Assembly (NCBI GenBank): GCA_028277515.1
Contig: JANQGC010000311.1
Location: forward strand, 1 to 6,290
Direction: 5' to 3'
Length of the DNA stretch: 6,290 nucleotides
Source: Anaerolineae bacterium
GTDB taxonomy: Bacteria; Chloroflexota; Anaerolineae; Promineifilales; Promineifilaceae
In this document: positions 5,985 to 6,290 of the stretch, piece by piece
Layout: each line of letters begins with the position of its first letter
Numbering within the stretch: position 1 is the stretch's first letter
Translations under genes and position numbers: made by a program
The notes under the pieces: generated by a model
Database searches by the model: none
What the model was told of the DNA's origin: nothing
Seen by the model: the letters and a program-made list of their open reading frames with translations, nothing else

Positions 5985-6013
5985 TTGACAAATTTCATTA
6001 AGAAGAATACAAA
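5985..6013 (+). promoter_or_regulatory. Sigma-70-type promoter of the ABC permease gene, likely giving a leaderless mRNA
   Basis: A perfect -35 TTGACA (5985-5990) is followed by exactly 17 bp and TACAAA (6008-6013, four of six to TATAAT). Transcription would begin near 6019-6021, only one to three bases before the ATG at 6022, leaving no room for a Shine-Dalgarno; none is seen. Confidence 0.6.
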
Positions 6014-6021
6014 GCGCACCT

Positions 6022-6290
6022 ATGCAATTCATTTCTCGTATCGCAAACAAAATCGGTTCGCATCTTTTACTCCTGCCGTACTCTCTAGGAATGATATTCC
6101 TCATCGTCATTCCGGCTTTGATGTCGCTGGTGACTGCCTTTTTCCGGTATGATGGCCTTTCTGCACCCATTTTGGGGGGCGGAATAAATTTTACTTTAGC
6201 TTATACCGATGAGCTATTTTCCCTCAGTATCCGCAACTCGCTTGCTCTAATTTTAATTCCCGTGCCTTTAAGAGTACTGGGCGCTTTTTT
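6022..6290 (+). CDS. ABC sugar-transporter permease, CUT1/MalF-like (3'-truncated by window edge)
   Basis: The first 89 codons of an inner-membrane subunit of a binding-protein-dependent importer, most like the MalF/UgpA-type permease of CUT1 carbohydrate transporters. The frame stays open to the right edge. After a short basic N-terminus (MQFISRIANKIGSH) comes the first membrane helix, residues about 15-41, with the typical LLLLPYSLGMIFLIVIPALMSL pattern including Pro19 and Pro31. The loop that follows (FFRYDGLSAP, 40-49) matches the family's 'F.dydGls.P' segment, and IRNSLALILIPVPLRVLGAF (70-89) matches the 'RNSL......vPL...' entry to the second helix. The conserved EAA loop would lie beyond the window. 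The ATG at 6022 is supported by homology from the first helix and by the promoter directly before it. ATPase, second permease and binding protein are expected to the right. Substrate unknown. Confidence 0.85.
   Translation, partial: MQFISRIANKIGSHLLLLPYSLGMIFLIVIPALMSLVTAFFRYDGLSAPILGGGINFTLAYTDELFSLSIRNSLALILIPVPLRVLGAF

Noticed and set aside
5922..6170. 82-codon minus-strand open frame over the divergent promoter and permease start
   Set aside because: It overlaps the operator region and the recognisable permease coding sequence on the opposite strand.

Overview
The window suggests a bacterial chromosome segment, probably from the phylum Chloroflexota (an Anaerolineae/Caldilineae-like lineage). 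This is an inference from the Thr/Pro-rich linkers of the 'TPTNTPEP' type in a secreted multidomain protein, a lipoprotein with a Ser/Thr/Pro-rich stalk and an 'EWPDSGLGCP' C-terminal domain, and a CUT1-type sugar ABC permease beside GntR/UTRA regulation. No rRNA or other phylogenetic marker is present.

Layout from left to right. (1) Positions 1-491 hold the C-terminal effector-binding (UTRA) part of a GntR/HutC-family regulator; its DNA-binding half lies off the left edge. (2) Positions 492-947 are noncoding but structured: a perfect 13-bp inverted repeat, an 18-bp near-palindrome, a hairpin-forming repeat of about 60 bp that looks like a dispersed element, and a second 18-bp dyad 57 bp before the next start codon. 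(3) 948-1946 encodes a short-form class I mannose-6-phosphate isomerase (ManA) with all zinc ligands and the catalytic Arg. (4) 1947-2272 is noncoding and carries a perfect TATAAT. (5) 2273-5137 encodes a 954-residue exported protein: signal anchor, propeller-like repeat region, Thr/Pro linker, proprotein-convertase P domain, second Thr/Pro linker, and two tandem C-terminal modules. (6) A convergent lipoprotein gene on the minus strand ends 17 bp after it. (7) 5779-6021 is a divergent control region with two copies of an 11-bp GTGACWGTCAC dyad forming a perfect 14-bp inverted repeat, followed by a TTGACA-N17-TACAAA promoter. (8) 6022 to the right edge is the start of an ABC sugar-transporter permease that runs out of the window.

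The regulator, ManA and the CUT1-like permease together suggest a sugar uptake and catabolism neighbourhood. The two exported proteins between them have no known function and may act at the cell surface. Most genes appear to be transcribed separately, because the intergenic gaps are long and the orientations change. I found no RNA gene, CRISPR array, insertion sequence or clear defence system. The most notable features are the twin-dyad control region with its apparently leaderless promoter, and the P-domain protein that lacks a protease.
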